A stretch of DNA of 64,000 nt from Polyangium mundeleinium (GCF_028369105.1 NZ_JAQNDO010000001.1:10014501-10078500); one strand, 5' to 3'. Shown: positions 13,356 to 21,425, counted from the stretch's first letter. Made by a program: numbers and translations. Notes: generated from the sequence alone by a model not told the origin.

Positions 13356-13832
13356 ATGCACCATTTGTCCTCCTGGCTCCTCGTGGCATCCCTCTTCGTC
13401 ACCGGGTGCGCGGCGAGCGCCGGCCCCGGCAAGACGGCGGATTCCGAGGGCGAGAACGACAAGGTCAAAGAATGCAACGCCGTCATCGAGGTGATCAACG
13501 GCGGCATGCAGAAGCTGAACAAGTCCCAGAACGAGACGAAGGATGCGCCTGGCACCGAGCAGCTCCGCGCGCTGGCCGACGTGATGGACAGCGTCGGCCG
13601 GGATATCGAGGCCGTGCCCGTGACGCAGCCCGAGCTCGTCCGGAAGGTGGCCGATTACCAGGACATGGTACGCACCACCGCAAAAGCCGCGCGAGACCTG
13701 GCGCGTGCCATCGAAGCGAAGGACGCCCGCGGGGCCAATGCGGCGACGTCCGCGCTCAGTACGGCCGTGAAGCGGGAGTCGCCGCTGGTCGACGACATCA
13801 ACGCCTACTGTCAATCCGGCACCGGAGGTTGA
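13356..13832 (+). CDS. Small helical lipoprotein
   Basis: The ATG at 13356 opens a canonical lipoprotein signal (MHHLSSWLLVASLFVTGC), which decides the start over the in-frame codon at 13329. The roughly 140-residue mature part is charged and predicted helical: KVKECNAVIEVINGGMQKLNKSQ, then ADVMDSVGRDIEAVPVT, MVRTTAKAARDLARAIEAKDA and ending NAYCQSGTGG. It has the look of small coiled, peptidoglycan- or envelope-associated lipoproteins common in myxobacteria. No enzyme motif is visible. Two Cys apart from the lipidated one (KECN and AYCQ) could form a disulfide. Confidence 0.75.
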   Translation: MHHLSSWLLVASLFVTGCAASAGPGKTADSEGENDKVKECNAVIEVINGGMQKLNKSQNETKDAPGTEQLRALADVMDSVGRDIEAVPVTQPELVRKVADYQDMVRTTAKAARDLARAIEAKDARGANAATSALSTAVKRESPLVDDINAYCQSGTGG

Positions 13833-13883
13833 TTCTCCACGCAACGTCGACAGTCGCGTAGGTACGTACTACCGTTTTCCGGC

Positions 13884-14540
13884 ATGCATACCGTCCGGTT
13901 CTACTTCGACGTCATCAGCCCCTACGTTTGGCTCGCATGGACGCAGGTGCCCGAGGTCGAGGCGCGCACGGGCGCGCGCTTCGACCTCCAGCCCGTGCTG
14001 TTCGCGGGGTTGCTTCAGGCAAACGGGAACAAGGGCCCCGCGGAAATCGCGTCGAAGCGCGTCCACCTGCTGCAGGACGTGGCGCGCTGGGCGATGACGT
14101 TGAAGCGTCCCTATGCAGGTCCGCCGGCGCATCCGTTCAATCCCCTGAAGGCGCAGCGCATGTGCGCGGCCCTCGACGATCCGGACGCGCGGCGCCGCCT
14201 CGCCGGCGCGTTGATCGTCGCGACCTGGGAAAACGGCCGCGACTTGATGAACGACGCCGAGCTCCGCGCCATCGCCGACGACGCGGGCCTCGACGGCGCT
14301 GCGCTCCTCGCCGCCACCGAGGATCCCGCGGTGAAGGAGCGACTCCGGAAGAACACCGAGCACGCGCTCGCCGAGGGCGTCTTCGGCGTGCCGACGTTCC
14401 TCGTCGACGACCAGATTTTTTGGGGCAATGACCGGCTCGGGTTTCTGGAGACGTACCTCGGCGGGGGTCTTCGTATCGACAAGTCCGAGCTTGCGGAGCG
14501 CCTCGCGCGGCCGCGTGCAGCGGACCGCAAGAACGTGTAG
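13884..14540 (+). CDS. 2-hydroxychromene-2-carboxylate isomerase family (DsbA-fold, kappa-GST-like)
   Basis: The 218-residue product begins VRFYFDVISPYVWLAW, matching the family hallmark 'FYFDxxSPYxxLA' in which Ser is the glutathione-activating residue. It continues with PVLFAGLLQANGNKGPAEIASKR and ends with ALAEGVFGVPTFLVDDQIFWGNDRLGFLE, the thioredoxin-fold GVFGVPTF cis-Pro loop and the FWGNDRL signature. Family members use glutathione to isomerise 2-hydroxychromene-2-carboxylate in naphthalene-type degradation, or act more broadly as kappa-class glutathione transferases. No aromatic-degradation genes are nearby, so a detoxification role is as likely. Cytoplasmic, and of normal family length. 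Confidence 0.9.
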   Translation: MHTVRFYFDVISPYVWLAWTQVPEVEARTGARFDLQPVLFAGLLQANGNKGPAEIASKRVHLLQDVARWAMTLKRPYAGPPAHPFNPLKAQRMCAALDDPDARRRLAGALIVATWENGRDLMNDAELRAIADDAGLDGAALLAATEDPAVKERLRKNTEHALAEGVFGVPTFLVDDQIFWGNDRLGFLETYLGGGLRIDKSELAERLARPRAADRKNV

Positions 14541-14543
14541 CGC

Positions 14544-15011
14544 TCACTTCACCAGGCCGAGGCGAAGAAGCAGGAGGAAGGCGCGCTCCATCCACGTGAG
14601 GTCGGGGGACACGTGAAGGGAACGTACGGTCACCCGGCCGTCCCTTGGGGGGTGACTCGCGAATGCATGGAGGGCAGGCTGGTCGGTGGTTCGTGTTCGA
14701 AACGTCACCTCACGTGGGTCCCAGTCGCTCGATTGAAGGGCCTGGACGAGGTCGGGCTGATCCGTCAGCAACGTGAATCGATAGGAATCCCAGAACATGT
14801 CCGCCCAGCGGCAATCGGTCAGTTCGGCCACGCGGATTCCCCGCCATTGCACGAACCAGCCCTCGTCGCGCCCGTAGTTTGCCGCCACGGCGCGCGCCCT
14901 CCGCCATCGGTCCGGCGGGTCTCGTGGGCTGTCCGCGTGCGACTTCCGGTAGGGATTCATGTCCGTCGAGCGCCTTTGGCTTGCTGCGGTTTCAATGTCT
15001 GCCCACGTCAC
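14544..15011 (-). CDS. Hypothetical protein
   Basis: Convergent with the isomerase gene, with only 3 bp between stops. The start is uncertain: the frame opens with GTG at 15011, but an ATG at 14960 (MNPYRKSHADSP) is at least as likely and gives 138 residues. The product contains WFVQWRGIRVAELTDCRWADMFWDSYRF, then two strands rich in TDQP, and a basic hydrophobic tail ERAFLLLLRLGLVK. No known domain is recognised. The WRGxRVAxLTDxxWxDMFWDSY pattern looks like a real conserved family rather than a chance frame. Soluble, with no signal peptide. Confidence 0.55.
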   Translation of the reverse strand: MTWADIETAASQRRSTDMNPYRKSHADSPRDPPDRWRRARAVAANYGRDEGWFVQWRGIRVAELTDCRWADMFWDSYRFTLLTDQPDLVQALQSSDWDPREVTFRTRTTDQPALHAFASHPPRDGRVTVRSLHVSPDLTWMERAFLLLLRLGLVK

Positions 15012-15092
15012 GCGCGACGGCCGCGTCGATGTGACGTGTCGGAGTCTGCTCCGAGCCCCGGAGGGACCGCAACCCGTTTCTCTGGGGCCCGG

Positions 15093-15992
15093 TCATTGCG
15101 GCGATGCGAAGAGGCGCTCGATCGCCGCGCGCCCTGAGCGATCGAGCCAAGCGTCGAACGTCAGGAGGCCGGGATGGAGCCGCCGCAAGGCATCGATGTC
15201 GGCATCGCCCGTCGCCACGCCCTGGTCGACGAGCTCGACCAGGCGGCGCAGGACGGGATTCGCCTCCAGGAACGCCGCGGGGAATCGCGCGTACGAAATG
15301 GATCGACCCGTCGCTCGGGAGATGCGCTCGGCGAGGCCGCGCCCGCTGATCCGATCGCCCGCGAGATCCAGCGTCCGGCCAACAAACCTCGCAGGCTCCA
15401 CGAACGCGCGGGCCACGAGCTTTCCGATGTCCTCGACCGCGATGAGCTGCATCGAGTCGTCGGGCCGCACGAAAAAGATGAGCTCGCCGCGCGAAAGCCC
15501 GAGGAAGGGCACGAGCAGGAACTCCATGAACGCCACCGGCCGCACGATCGTCGCCGGGATGCCGAGCGAGCGGATGTGCTCTTCGATCCGGTGCTTGCTC
15601 TCGAAATGGCCGACGCCGGTCCCGGCGCGGAGGCCACCGACCGACGTGTAGACGAGGTGCTTCACGCTGGCGGCGTACGCCGCGTCCGCGACGCTGATGC
15701 CGAGGCGCAGCTCGTCGTCGTCGGTGATGCCGTACTCGGGCTGGCCGGAGCTCGGCTGAATGCTGAAGACGCCGTAGGCGCCGCGCGCCGCGGCGTCGAG
15801 CGACGCCCGATCGCGGAGATCGCCCTGGACGAGCTCGACGCCCGCCTCCGCAAGCGCGCGCGCCTTCTCGCTCGCGGGCTCGCGCACCAGCGCGCGAACA
15901 CGGAAGCCCTCGTCGCGAAGGGCCCGCGCCGTCGAGCCCCCCTGCTGCCCCGTCGCCCCCAGCACCAGCACCGTCTCGTCCCGCTTGGTCAT
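15093..15992 (-). CDS. NmrA-like NAD(P)-binding protein
   Basis: The ATG at 15992 is preceded by AGGAGG at good spacing. The 299-residue product starts VLVLGATGQQGGSTARALRDEG, the Rossmann nucleotide-binding GATGxxG motif of the NmrA/atypical SDR family, followed by VRALVREP, VQGDLRD, AYGVFSIQ and KHLVYTSVGG. It lacks the YxxxK catalytic pair of true SDR dehydrogenases; instead HFESKHRIEEHIRSLGIPATIVRPV is typical of NmrA proteins, which sense NAD(P) redox state or reduce quinones. It is transcribed away from a TetR-type gene, with a perfect palindrome between them (16022-16036). That layout usually means the TetR protein represses this gene. The TetR copy here is broken, so the gene may be constitutively expressed. 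Confidence 0.85.
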   Translation of the reverse strand: MTKRDETVLVLGATGQQGGSTARALRDEGFRVRALVREPASEKARALAEAGVELVQGDLRDRASLDAAARGAYGVFSIQPSSGQPEYGITDDDELRLGISVADAAYAASVKHLVYTSVGGLRAGTGVGHFESKHRIEEHIRSLGIPATIVRPVAFMEFLLVPFLGLSRGELIFFVRPDDSMQLIAVEDIGKLVARAFVEPARFVGRTLDLAGDRISGRGLAERISRATGRSISYARFPAAFLEANPVLRRLVELVDQGVATGDADIDALRRLHPGLLTFDAWLDRSGRAAIERLFASPQ

Positions 15993-16021
15993 GGCAAGGA
16001 ACCCTCCTGGCACCCCCGAAA

Positions 16022-16036
16022 CGGAGGTATCCTCCG
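16022..16036. promoter_or_regulatory. Perfect palindrome, likely TetR operator
   Basis: cggagg-tat-cctccg is a perfect inverted repeat with a 3-bp centre, flanked by aaa on the left and gttt on the right so that dyad symmetry almost continues. It lies 30 bp upstream of the NmrA-like start and 12 bp upstream of the TetR GTG, where binding would block both promoters. Size and position fit a TetR-family operator. Binding by the neighbouring TetR protein is inferred. Confidence 0.65.
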
Positions 16037-16047
16037 GTTTGCTAGCT

Positions 16048-16552
16048 GTGAAGAGAGCGACGTCAAAGACGGCGGCGGCCGAAGCGCCGAAGGAGCTCCG
16101 CGCCGACGCGCAGCGGAACCGGGAGAGGCTGCTCGCGGTGGCGGACGAGGTGTTCTCCGAGCGCGGCGCCGACGCCTCCCTCGAGGACATCGCGAGGCGC
16201 GCGAAGGTCGGGATCGGCACGCTGTACCGGCACTTCGCGTCGCGCACGGCGCTGCTCGCCGCCGCTCGTGCTTCACGCGAGCATGTACCGCGGACTCGCG
16301 GCGTCGCTGGGCGTGGTCCTTCAGAACGGGACGAGCGGGTGCGTCGCGACGACGGCGGCGGGACGTGACCTGCTGTTGCGCGCGCAGGCGGAGGGCGAGA
16401 TCCGGCGGGACGTGGACTTCGAGGACGTGGTCTGCATGGCAGCGGCGATCTCGCTCGCGTCGCAAGGGGAAAGCGACACGCGCCGCATTCGGCGGCTCGT
16501 CGGGATGTTCGTCGACGGGCTCCGCGCGCCGGCAGGGCGCTCGGCTTCGTAA
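16048..16552 (+). pseudogene. TetR-family regulator, internal deletion plus frameshift
   Basis: The N-terminal half reads from a GTG at 16048: RADAQRNRERLLAVADEVF, then DASLEDIARRAKVGIGTLYRHFASRTALLAA, a complete TetR helix-turn-helix. At about 16262-16275 this frame turns into nonsense. The family's C-terminal ligand-binding half resumes in another frame with MYRGLAASLGVVLQ, LLLRAQAEGEIRRDVDFEDVV and RRLVGMFVDGLR, ending at 16552. Compared with intact relatives, which have about 40-45 residues between the helix-turn-helix and YRGLAAS, that segment is missing, so this is a deletion joined out of frame rather than a single-base slip. The product would bind DNA at most as an unregulated stub. 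It is divergent from its presumed target, the NmrA-like gene, with the operator-like palindrome still intact. Confidence 0.8.
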
Positions 16553-16572
16553 AACCCCGGCGACCTCGTCGC

Positions 16573-17526
16573 TCATCTCCCCACGTCGCGGCGCACCAGC
16601 GAGCGGCGCAAACCTTCCTGCAGGGTCGCGAACGTGCATACGTTCTCGAATCCGAGGTCATCGTCCACCAGCGTGCGCGCCGTCTCCGTGGAGATGCCGA
16701 CGACCATGCATTGCGCCCCCAGCAATTCGGCGGCGCGCACCGCGTCGCGCAGATACCGCGCCGCGTCCGCGTCGAGGACCGGCACGCCGGTCACGTCGAG
16801 GATGACCTTCTCCGCGCTCGCCTCCACGATCGACTGGAGCAGGACCTCGAGGATACGCGCGCCGCGTGCCGCGTCGATACGGCCGATCAGCGGCAGCGCG
16901 AGGATGCCCTTCCAGATCCTGAGCACGGGCGTGGACAGCGCGGCGATCGCCTCCTGCTGCTCCTCGCTGAAGCGAAGCTGCTCCGCGAGCTCCTCGGTCC
17001 GCATGGCAACGGCCGCCTCGAGCTGCTCCTTCTGCTGCCGCAGCTCCTCCTCCGAATGCTTGAGCTCGCCGATGTCGAAATGGAGCTGCACCACCTCGTG
17101 TACCTCCCCGCTCGCGCCCTTGACCGGGTGAAGCGTCGAGGCCACCCAGCGAACACTCCCATGTTCAACGGCGTCGTTCTCGCGCGGATCGTACCGGATG
17201 GTGGGCAACCGTGTTGCCTTTCCCTCCAGAAATGCCTGCTCGATGCGATGCATGAACCCCTGGGCGGCGACCTGGGGATCTTTCAGCAGCCTGTAATCGG
17301 CGGTTTGATCGAGATTCGTGTGCCAGAGCTGCTCCCAGCCAGAGTTTACCTCCTTGGTGCGGCTCTCGGGATCGTAGACCTGGACGCTGACGACGCCTCC
17401 GTCGAACAGGGCTTGGTAGCGCCGCGCTGGGATTTCCAGCTCGGCAACACGCCGTCGCAACGACGCGTTCTCGCGCGCGAGCTCCTCGATCACCTGCTCG
17501 GCGTCAACGGGTTGTCGGTGGTTCAT
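16573..17526 (-). CDS. PAS-STAS protein, RsbR-type stressosome/partner-switch component
   Basis: The start is the ATG at 17526 (317 residues). Order: an N-terminal coiled segment (VIEELARENASLRRRVAELE), a PAS/PAC domain about 35-150 (YQALFDGGVVSVQVYD ... HFDIGELKHSEEELR), a coiled linker about 155-190, and a STAS domain about 197-310. The STAS part carries both threonines that RsbR-type proteins have phosphorylated by RsbT: Thr246 in ILDVTGVPVLD and Thr285 in STETARTLV. In known systems such proteins build the stressosome and release a kinase when the sensor domain is triggered. No RsbS or RsbT homologue is in this window. It is divergent from a second STAS protein at 17979 whose STAS domain is closely similar, suggesting a duplicated output module with different sensors. 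Confidence 0.88.
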   Translation of the reverse strand: MNHRQPVDAEQVIEELARENASLRRRVAELEIPARRYQALFDGGVVSVQVYDPESRTKEVNSGWEQLWHTNLDQTADYRLLKDPQVAAQGFMHRIEQAFLEGKATRLPTIRYDPRENDAVEHGSVRWVASTLHPVKGASGEVHEVVQLHFDIGELKHSEEELRQQKEQLEAAVAMRTEELAEQLRFSEEQQEAIAALSTPVLRIWKGILALPLIGRIDAARGARILEVLLQSIVEASAEKVILDVTGVPVLDADAARYLRDAVRAAELLGAQCMVVGISTETARTLVDDDLGFENVCTFATLQEGLRRSLVRRDVGR

Positions 17527-17978
17527 TCTCGGGCATTCACGACGGCCTCGTGGCCGTGCCAGCATTGCCGGGAATACGATGCCAGCGGCGGGCGAGTTTT
17601 ATGTGCACCACCCGGGACAACGCAAGCGGAAAGAACCAGCCGCATGGCTCGTTAGCACCCAAACGCTCTGCCCATGATTGCGGCGCTCGTCGCGCGTAAG
17701 CCCGGCGCAGCGGGGACCGTCCTGCTCGAATTCACGATCGCGGCCCACATCATCCATCGATGGAATCGTCGGAGACGTTCCGAGCGCGCTCGAATACGAC
17801 AATCGCTTGACGCGTATTCGTAAAAGGGTGCTGTCGATGGCATTCGCTCCGCGTGCGCCAGAGTTCCGTCTTCGACGCCACAGCCTTTTTTCCGAAAGGA
17901 ACGTCGGAGCTCTTGTATCCGGCAGACGACCCGGGCACCATCACAAACGCGGGGACATCGACAGGAAGGGGGACTGCG
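17527..17978. promoter_or_regulatory. Divergent intergenic region between the two STAS genes
   Basis: These 452 bp lie between two divergent starts and hold no convincing gene. A 10-bp palindrome ccatcgatgg is at 17754-17763, and a TTGACG hexamer that could serve as a -35 element for the rightward gene is at 17807-17812, without a clear -10. A strong ribosome site (aggaaggggg) precedes the 17979 start. Confidence 0.4.
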
Positions 17979-18938
17979 ATGGATCGACGCTTGGTTATCG
18001 GTCTGGGCTTGGCCGCTGCGCTCGTGGTGTATCTGTTGCCTACGTTGTCGCCCGTGGTCGGGTGCGTACGGTCGGAGGTGTGGCCAGGAACGTTGATTGG
18101 CCTCCATGGGATCGCCGATTTCGTGATCGCATTCTCGTACGCGTGGATCCCCCTGAGCCTCCTCGAGTTGTGGCGCGCTCGGCGTGACATCCCCGTCAAC
18201 TGGACCCTCGTCTGCTTCGCGGCCTTCATCGTGCTGTGCGGTCTGGGGCATGCGCTCGATGTCCTCGTGGTCTGGAAGCCCCTCTACTGGCTGACGGGCG
18301 AGGTGAAGGCAGCCACGGCGCTCGTATCCATCGCGACGGCCGTGCTGCTGCGTTACCGGGTCCTGCCGCATCTGCTCACGATTCCGAGCCTCGACGAGAT
18401 CCACGCCGCGACGAAACGAGCCGAGCGGGAGGCCGCGGCGGCAAACGCTGCGAGCGCGGAGCTCGCGAAGGTCAACGCGGCCCTCCTGTCGCAAACCACG
18501 GAGCTCCAGGAGGCCATTCACCGAATCCGGTGTCAGGATGCCGCCATCCGGGAGCTCTCGACCCCGGTCCTGCCCCTGCACGATCGCGTCCTTTTGTCCC
18601 CGATCATCGGGACCCTCGACAGCCCACGCGCGTGCCAGCTCGCCGAGGACATGCTCTCTGCGGTGCGAGACCACCGCGCCGCCGTGGTCATCCTCGACCT
18701 CGCGGGCGTCGCCGTGATGGACGCGGCGGTCGCGGCAGCGCTCCTCCGGATCGTCGACGCCATTCGCCTGCTGGGAGCGGCCTGCGTGATCACCGGTATC
18801 CGCCCGGCGGTGGCGCAGACGATCGTGACGCTCGGGATCGACCTGTCCGCGGTCGCGACCCGCGCGGACGTCCGCGAGGGCCTGCAATACGCCATGAAGT
18901 TCGTCGATCGGCGTGCCACGGCGAGCGGGGCGGCTTGA
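17979..18938 (+). CDS. Membrane STAS protein with an ethylene-receptor-like N-terminal domain
   Basis: The ATG at 17979 with aggaaggggg upstream sets the start (319 residues). Four hydrophobic helices lie at about 5-27, 37-62, 73-97 and 105-127. Helices 2 and 3 match the copper/ethylene-binding pocket of plant and cyanobacterial ETR1: Asp47, Tyr54, Ile57, Pro58 and then Cys87 and His91. Their spacing is identical to ETR1 D25, Y32, I35, P36, C65 and H69, within ADFVIAFSYAWIPLSLLEL and FIVLCGLGHALD. A coiled coil (about 140-185) leads to a STAS domain (about 195-305). There the first RsbR threonine is replaced (Ala242 in LDLAGV) and the second is kept (Thr281 in AQTIVTLGID). The likely role is a membrane sensor feeding a STAS partner-switch. 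Ethylene-type domains normally front histidine kinases or cyclases; ethylene or copper binding is inferred from residues only. Confidence 0.87.
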   Translation: MDRRLVIGLGLAAALVVYLLPTLSPVVGCVRSEVWPGTLIGLHGIADFVIAFSYAWIPLSLLELWRARRDIPVNWTLVCFAAFIVLCGLGHALDVLVVWKPLYWLTGEVKAATALVSIATAVLLRYRVLPHLLTIPSLDEIHAATKRAEREAAAANAASAELAKVNAALLSQTTELQEAIHRIRCQDAAIRELSTPVLPLHDRVLLSPIIGTLDSPRACQLAEDMLSAVRDHRAAVVILDLAGVAVMDAAVAAALLRIVDAIRLLGAACVITGIRPAVAQTIVTLGIDLSAVATRADVREGLQYAMKFVDRRATASGAA

Positions 18939-19040
18939 TCGCGCCACGTATCGTCACGAGCGAACAAGGAACGGGAGCAGAGTCCGACTCGTTCACAAAA
19001 GGTCGCGCGCTTCCCCCCGCCCATGCCCTAGCATCGCGTC

Positions 19041-19661
19041 ATGCGTGGCCCCCACCTGGTCGCTCTTTCCCTCCTTCTCTCCGTGGCGGGGCTCTGCTGC
19101 GGCCCGAGCCGCGCCCGTTTCGCGCCGCCCGAAGGCGCGCCCGAGCCGCCGGAAGGCGCGGGCTGGTTCTGCGCGCATGCCATCACGCCGCATGACGTCT
19201 CGTGGTGCAAACGAAAGCGCGACGCGTGCGAAAAGTACCACAAGCGCATGATCCAGGCGAAGCGCGAGTTCCTCGAAGTGCCGGAGCGAGCCCCGCATTC
19301 CTCCCGCATGCGCCCTGAAACCGCCCCCGTCGCCGGCCCGGGAGGAGGCGACGACGAGCTGCCCGAATCCGAGGAGCCGCCGGTGCCGGAACCCCCTTCG
19401 CAGGAGCTGGAGGGCATCTGCGAGCTCGATCCCAGCGCATGCCCGAGCGTATCGCCGCGCAGCTCGGTCCCCACCTATTCGAACTGCGCCCCTCGGCCGA
19501 ACGCGTTCTGCACGGCCTACTACCACGAGTTCAATTTCTATCGCCGCGACAAGGAGAATGAATGGCGCCATTTCTGCGCGGAGACCCGGGAGGCGTGCGA
19601 GGCATGGCGCGAGGATTGGCACCTGCACCTGGTGAAACGTCCGTGCGAGGAGGTGCGCTGA
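19041..19661 (+). CDS. Secreted Cys-rich protein with duplicated Cys module
   Basis: The product begins with a signal peptide (MRGPHLVALSLLLSVAGLCC); the Cys pair is not a canonical lipobox, so ordinary secretion is as likely as lipidation. The mature part holds two copies of one module separated by a Pro/Glu-rich linker. The first reads GWFCAHA...WCKRKRDACEKYHKRM and the second AFCTAYY...WRHFCAETREACEAWREDW. Each has three Cys in C-x(n)-C-x5-6-C spacing next to a basic/aromatic helix. No function is known. The duplication and paired cysteines suggest a small disulfide-stabilised envelope protein. Confidence 0.65.
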   Translation: MRGPHLVALSLLLSVAGLCCGPSRARFAPPEGAPEPPEGAGWFCAHAITPHDVSWCKRKRDACEKYHKRMIQAKREFLEVPERAPHSSRMRPETAPVAGPGGGDDELPESEEPPVPEPPSQELEGICELDPSACPSVSPRSSVPTYSNCAPRPNAFCTAYYHEFNFYRRDKENEWRHFCAETREACEAWREDWHLHLVKRPCEEVR

Positions 19662-19748
19662 GCCACGGCCCGGCCGCCCGAGATTTTTTCCGGAGCGACC
19701 GATGATTTTTCGTCGCGGGCCCAGTCTACGGGGAACAAGGAGTCCACG

Positions 19749-20549
19749 ATGACGACGGGTACGCGCAAAACGCACGATTTCTGCTGGATCAACCTGATGA
19801 CCCCGGAGGCCGAGCGCGCGCGCGCGTTCTTCGGGACGCTCTTCGGCTGGACGTACCGCGAGATGCCGGGCGTCCCCGGCGGTCAGCTCATCCTCGTCGG
19901 CGACCGCACGGCCGGCGCGCTCATGGATCTTTCGGCGGCGAACATGCCGCAAGACATACCGGCGCACATCGGCGTCATGGTGAAGGTCGAGAGCGTCGAC
20001 GCCGCCGTCGCGAAGGTCGCCTCGCTCGGCGGGAGCGCCGAACCTGCGTTTGATGTGCTCGACAACGGCAGGATGGCCATGTGCACGGATCCGAACGGCG
20101 CCGTCTTCTCCGTGTGGCAGCCGAAGAAGCAGGACGGCATGGACGTCGACAGCCACGCGCCCGGCGCGCCGAGCTGGTACGAGACGCTCACGAGTGACCT
20201 GGGCCGAGCGACCTCGTTTTACGCGGCGCTCTTCGGCTGGACGCTGGAGGACCAGTGTCCGGTGCCCGGCATGACGTACACGCTCTTCAAGCTCGACAAG
20301 GTCCCCGTCGGCGGCGCGATGCAGCTCATGCCGGAGCACATGGGGGACGTCCCGCCGCACTGGGGCACGTCCTTCGCCGTCACCGATGCCGACGCGACGG
20401 CGCGCCTCGCCGTGGAGCTCGGCGCGACGCTCTGCATTCCCGTGTCGGAACTCGCCGGGGTCGGGCGCTTCGCCTTGCTCAAGTCGCCACAAGGCGTGTC
20501 GTTCCACATCGTCGAATGGGCGTCCTTCCCCGACGGCGCAGGGAGCTGA
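19749..20549 (+). CDS. Tandem VOC-domain protein (glyoxalase/bleomycin-resistance fold)
   Basis: AAGGAG lies 8 bp before the ATG. The 266 residues contain two VOC halves. The first begins HDFCWINLMTPEAERARAFFGTLFGWTYREMPG and ends NGAVFSVWQPKK. The second begins PSWYETLTSDLGRATSFYAALFGWTLEDQ and ends PQGVSFHIVEW. Each half has the beta-alpha-beta-beta-beta order with the repeated 'FY/FF...LFGWT' helix and a C-terminal strand. Family members bind metal and act on small hydrophobic or electrophilic molecules, or simply bind them. Substrate cannot be told from sequence. Cytoplasmic. It is convergent with the NAD(P)H-binding gene, 27 bp apart. Confidence 0.88.
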   Translation: MTTGTRKTHDFCWINLMTPEAERARAFFGTLFGWTYREMPGVPGGQLILVGDRTAGALMDLSAANMPQDIPAHIGVMVKVESVDAAVAKVASLGGSAEPAFDVLDNGRMAMCTDPNGAVFSVWQPKKQDGMDVDSHAPGAPSWYETLTSDLGRATSFYAALFGWTLEDQCPVPGMTYTLFKLDKVPVGGAMQLMPEHMGDVPPHWGTSFAVTDADATARLAVELGATLCIPVSELAGVGRFALLKSPQGVSFHIVEWASFPDGAGS

Positions 20550-20576
20550 CATCCGCGTTTTCGACCCGCCGCGGTC

Positions 20577-21425
20577 TTACTGAAACGCCTTCCCGTGGCT
20601 CTTCAGCCAATCGTCGAAGGTCCGGGCCTTGCGCCCGAGGAGCTGCTCGACGGTCTGTGTGATCCTCGCCCCATGCCCGGCCTTGACCATGGCGTGTGCT
20701 TCGAGGAGGGCACGAATGAACACCTCGGGAAGCCCCGCCTTCACCATTCCCTCGCGGGCTGCGGCCTCGGGCACGTCGACGAACTTGAGGGGCCTCCCGA
20801 TCGCCGCGCTGATCTTCGCCACCTCCTCCGCCGCGCTCAGCGCCTCCGGCCCGGTGAGCACGTACGACGTCCCTTCGTGCCCCGGTGAGATCAGCACCTT
20901 CACGGCGACCGCCGCGATGTCGTGTGGGTCGATCGGCGCCGACTTTCCGTCGCCCGTCGGCTGAAACACCGCGCCCTGGCTCTTGATCGAGCCGACCCAA
21001 TGGAGCGTATTCGACGCGAAGGCCCCCGGCTGGAGGATCGTCCAGGCGAGCCCCGATGCTTTGATCTTCGCCTCAGCCTCGATGTGCCACTGGCCAATCA
21101 GCGTCGCGAACGGCTCGACGACGGTCGACGATGAAAGCATCACGATATGCTTGACGCCCGCCTTCTTCGCCGCGTCCGCCGCATTCCCTGCGAGCGCCAG
21201 CAGGTCGCCCCCCGCGAAGACGACGAACGCTTTGTCCACGCCCGCGAACGCAGTGTCGAGCGTCTCGGGTTTCGTGAGATCGCCCTTTACGACCTCGACC
21301 TTGCCGCCGAGCTCTCCGAGCTTGGCCGGGTCGCGCACGAGCGCACGGACCTTCTGACCCGCCTCGACGAGCTGCGCGAGCACCGCGCCGCCCACATTCC
21401 CTGTCGCTCCGGTCACGAGAATCAT
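20577..21425 (-). CDS. NmrA/QorB-like NAD(P)H-binding oxidoreductase
   Basis: The ATG at 21425 gives a 282-residue protein starting MILVTGATGNVGGAVLAQLVEAG, the Rossmann GATGxxG motif. It is followed by VRALVRDPAKL, VVKGDLTKPETLDTAF, KHIVMLSSS, WHIEAEAKIKASGLAWTILQPGAF and DIAAVAVKVL. This is the pattern of QorB/NmrA-type quinone reductases and 'NAD(P)H azoreductase'-like proteins. The usual SDR Tyr-Lys pair is absent. The C-terminal FDDWLKSHGKAFQ tail is typical of the group. It probably reduces quinones or electrophiles, or senses redox state. It is not in an operon. Confidence 0.85.
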   Translation of the reverse strand: MILVTGATGNVGGAVLAQLVEAGQKVRALVRDPAKLGELGGKVEVVKGDLTKPETLDTAFAGVDKAFVVFAGGDLLALAGNAADAAKKAGVKHIVMLSSSTVVEPFATLIGQWHIEAEAKIKASGLAWTILQPGAFASNTLHWVGSIKSQGAVFQPTGDGKSAPIDPHDIAAVAVKVLISPGHEGTSYVLTGPEALSAAEEVAKISAAIGRPLKFVDVPEAAAREGMVKAGLPEVFIRALLEAHAMVKAGHGARITQTVEQLLGRKARTFDDWLKSHGKAFQ

